DNA of 64,000 nt, taken from positions 17,940,958 through 18,004,957 of the forward strand of contig NC_133219.1 in NCBI RefSeq assembly GCF_040436345.1, given 5' to 3'. A model generated the notes under the pieces. That model searched no databases and was not told where the DNA came from. It saw only the letters and a program-made list of their open reading frames with translations. Position 1 is the first letter of the stretch; each line of letters opens with the position of its first letter. This document shows, piece after piece, positions 61,695-64,000 of the stretch. The stretch is from Pagrus major. Lineage: Eukaryota; Chordata; Actinopteri; Spariformes; Sparidae. Position numbers and translations under genes: made by a program.

Positions 61695-61697
<3 letters not shown>

Positions 61698-61729
<32 letters not shown>
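61698..61729. repeat. (GT)n microsatellite
   Basis: About 16 GT units. Confidence 0.95.
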
Positions 61730-61730
<1 letters not shown>

Positions 61731-62432
61731 TGTGTTTATCTAAACAGACACACACAGTGAGCAGCTGAGACTGAGCTACATAAGGTGATGGTGGCATCTG
61801 CTCAGGCAAAAAGTCTTGTCAGATAGATGATTGAGACACTATTTCACTGCTTCATTAAATGATATGATGGACAGTTAGACATCCATCAGTGTCATCAGTG
61901 CTGATGAAGGTCAGAGCAAGATACAGAGGCTGAAAACTACTGTCATCTAATGAAATTAGCCTTTAAATGATACTGTGTTAGTCATCTTGACCCTACTTCT
62001 TTGAATGCACTGTTCTTCAAACCAACGCAGTCGTCCTCACATGAAACACATGCCTCTGGGCCCCGTACACATTTTACAGCTTGTTCAAATATTCCCATGG
62101 CCTCATGCACTCGCCTTCACATGATTGCAAGTGGTTGTATTCTCAAGACTTATAACATTTCCTCCTCGGGATACTTGTTCTTTATTTTAATGTCAGTAAC
62201 ATCTTGAATGCTAAATAATTTGTGTTGTCTTTCCGTAGTCAACTATTGCACTGTGACTTCTTTTTTTTCTTTAGACCTTAATTTCAGTCATTGAGGTCTC
62301 TAAAATAGATGATCAAGTGTGAGTTTCTGTGTGTGACATGGTTTATTGTGACTATTAGTACTTATCTATGAACATACTGTATATATTTAACGACTACCCT
62401 TCCTGTATTTACACATTCACGCACTAAACATT

Positions 62433-62640
62433 TTCTATGTTTTCACCCTTGTTCATTTGTTGGTTGGTTGGTTTGTCGGCAGCATTACACTAAAACTACT
62501 GGACAGATTTCCACAAAACCTGGATGGAGGATGGATCTTGGCCCAGAATAGACCCCATTAACTTTTGCTGCAGATCTGGATAAAGGACCGGACCCAGGAA
62601 TATCTTCTCACTTTCTTTAACATTGCAAGATAGGGCATTT
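62433..62640 (+). repeat. Dispersed fish repeat, copy 2 (inverted relative to 8.6 kb)
   Basis: Carries the same blocks as 8628-8850 on the opposite strand: tgttggttggttggtttgtc, ctactggacagatttcc, cagaatagacccc, ttaacttttgctgcag and ctttctttaacattgc. Confidence 0.7.
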
Positions 62641-64000
62641 TATTAATTTCTCAGGGAATAATGCTGTGATCTTTATGAAAAATATCTGGCTTATTTAGGT
62701 GGCTGGTATCTATGAGTGATAAAAATCCAGATCTGGTGGATTTAAATATGTCGTATTTGATACTGGATTAAGCTTTATTGAAATAAACTGTTGGGCCTTG
62801 GAGGAGATATGTGCTCTGAGTTTACATTTTTAACCTAACACTGTATAGTCGGATGTAAACTAATTCTCAAAAGTACAGAGCATTTTTTCCAGGAGAAGCC
62901 CATCATGTTCCAGAGCAGCATTCATTAAGTATGACCAGGCGACCAGGCCGAAAACTAAAATGTGTGCTCATAATAACCAAGTTTTTGTTTGATTGTTTTC
63001 ATTTATGATGACAATACATGTCTCATCATTCATTTAAATCCGTTTCAGAAGTCAGACTCAGCTGCAGAACAGCACAACTGGATGTGGCATGAATATAATC
63101 ATATCTTAATGTGTAATGACTGAGTGGACACTGGATATTTCAATAGTGTTGTGTGAAGCATTTTAACACCAAGTAATTACTTCCTCAACATTTGTATTTA
63201 TAAAATGACTACACACAACAATCTCTGACAACACTGTTAACTGCTCAATCAGTTGACAAAGATTTCTTAATTTTGGGAAACAATAAAATGCTTAAAATGG
63301 AAGCTTGTGTCGCAAGATTTCAGTGACTTACTGGTTTGCTAACCAAACAAATTGAGTCTTTAGAAGTTCATCACATCTCGTCACCATGTGAATATGACAG
63401 TCACGGCACCTTTTAATAACACCACAGCAAGGAAATGTTTTGCGGAGGAAGAGAGGAGACAACATTTGTCCAGTCAGCCTGAAGAAGCTTCTGTAACTTT
63501 CTCTAACCTTCCCTTGTTTTGGGGACGAGTTGGGCCTCCAGGCTCTCTGGATCAGAATAACACACACACAAACACAGCAGATCCACACACAGCTCGGTAT
63601 GCTGATGTCGAGCTCAGCGGGGGGTTTCTCTGCACCTTTATCTCCTCTCTTACCTGATTGTTATTCACAACACGTTTGGCCCACTTCAACCCTTCATTCC
63701 CTCTAAAGCTGAGGACACACACTCTGCGTCAGTCTCTTCGAAGCACATCTATACATGCTGGCACAAGGGTATTTTCTCACACGCACAAAGCTAAGAATCC
63801 GACAAAACCATACACATATCATACACACATAACCACAGATACAGCATTCAAAATGTCCAAAAAGTGAACGCATGAATGGAATAAGTCTATGCAGTCTCTA
63901 GTCAGCATGTAAATTGTTGGATGTGTTTGTTAACCTTTGAAAGGGAGTAGCAGCTGCAGATTTCTAGCTCCACTTTGATATACTAAGCATATTTATTGTC

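Larger units (their letters stand above)
58759..64000. other. Stretch upstream of the rusc2 exons, no gene seen
   Basis: Probably an intron of rusc2, since the exon at 58758 has a normal acceptor and a partial first codon. It holds CA and GT microsatellites, a pyrimidine tract (60049-60190) and dispersed repeats at 59088 and 62433. A diverged upstream exon or an alternative first exon could have been missed. Confidence 0.55.

Overview
The window looks like nuclear DNA from a ray-finned fish, probably a percomorph teleost. It is AT-rich and mostly non-coding. It carries many (CA)n, (TA)n and (AAT)n microsatellites and numerous short interspersed repeats that I recognise as common in fish genomes. 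The coding sequence is broken into vertebrate-type exons with GT/AG introns. No bacterial, viral, CRISPR or rRNA/tRNA features were seen. Identities come from reading the translations against remembered families; no database search was run.

Layout. (1) Positions 1-3605, minus strand: the first two coding exons of wdfy3 (Alfy), start codon at 3574; the rest of the gene lies left of the window. (2) About 3.6-33.7 kb: no coding exon found. This stretch is wdfy3 5' non-coding/intronic or intergenic DNA, with two CpG-richer blocks (15.8-16.3 kb and 22.9-23.9 kb) that could hold the wdfy3 promoter or untranslated exons, plus several repeat copies. (3) 33.7-42.9 kb, plus strand: two complete CC chemokine genes in tandem (94 and 111 residues) of the CCL19/20/21 type. 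Each has a TATA-like box with an interferon-type (IRF/ISRE) site just upstream. The promoter and 5' UTR of the second gene are present twice, about 1.3 kb apart; only the downstream copy is joined to a coding exon. (4) 43-50 kb: intergenic DNA with a LINE 3' end and a short dispersed element. (5) 50.2-58.8 kb, minus strand: the last ten coding exons of rusc2 (iporin), encoding a proline/serine-rich region, the RUN domain, a charged linker and the C-terminal SH3 domain. (6) 58.8-64 kb: no coding exon found, probably rusc2 intron, with microsatellites, a long pyrimidine tract and old repeats.

The genes do not form one pathway. wdfy3 acts in selective autophagy, the chemokines are secreted leukocyte attractants, and rusc2 is a Rab-linked trafficking adaptor. 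CCL19-type chemokines near RUSC2 resemble human 9p13.3, where CCL19, CCL21 and RUSC2 lie in the same region. WDFY3 is on human chromosome 4, so its position here marks a lineage-specific junction. The points most worth following up are the duplicated chemokine promoter, the shared IRF-plus-TATA layout, a 55-nt near-perfect hairpin in a rusc2 intron, and a frame-neutral rusc2 exon flanked by UG repeats with a tandem NAGNAG acceptor.
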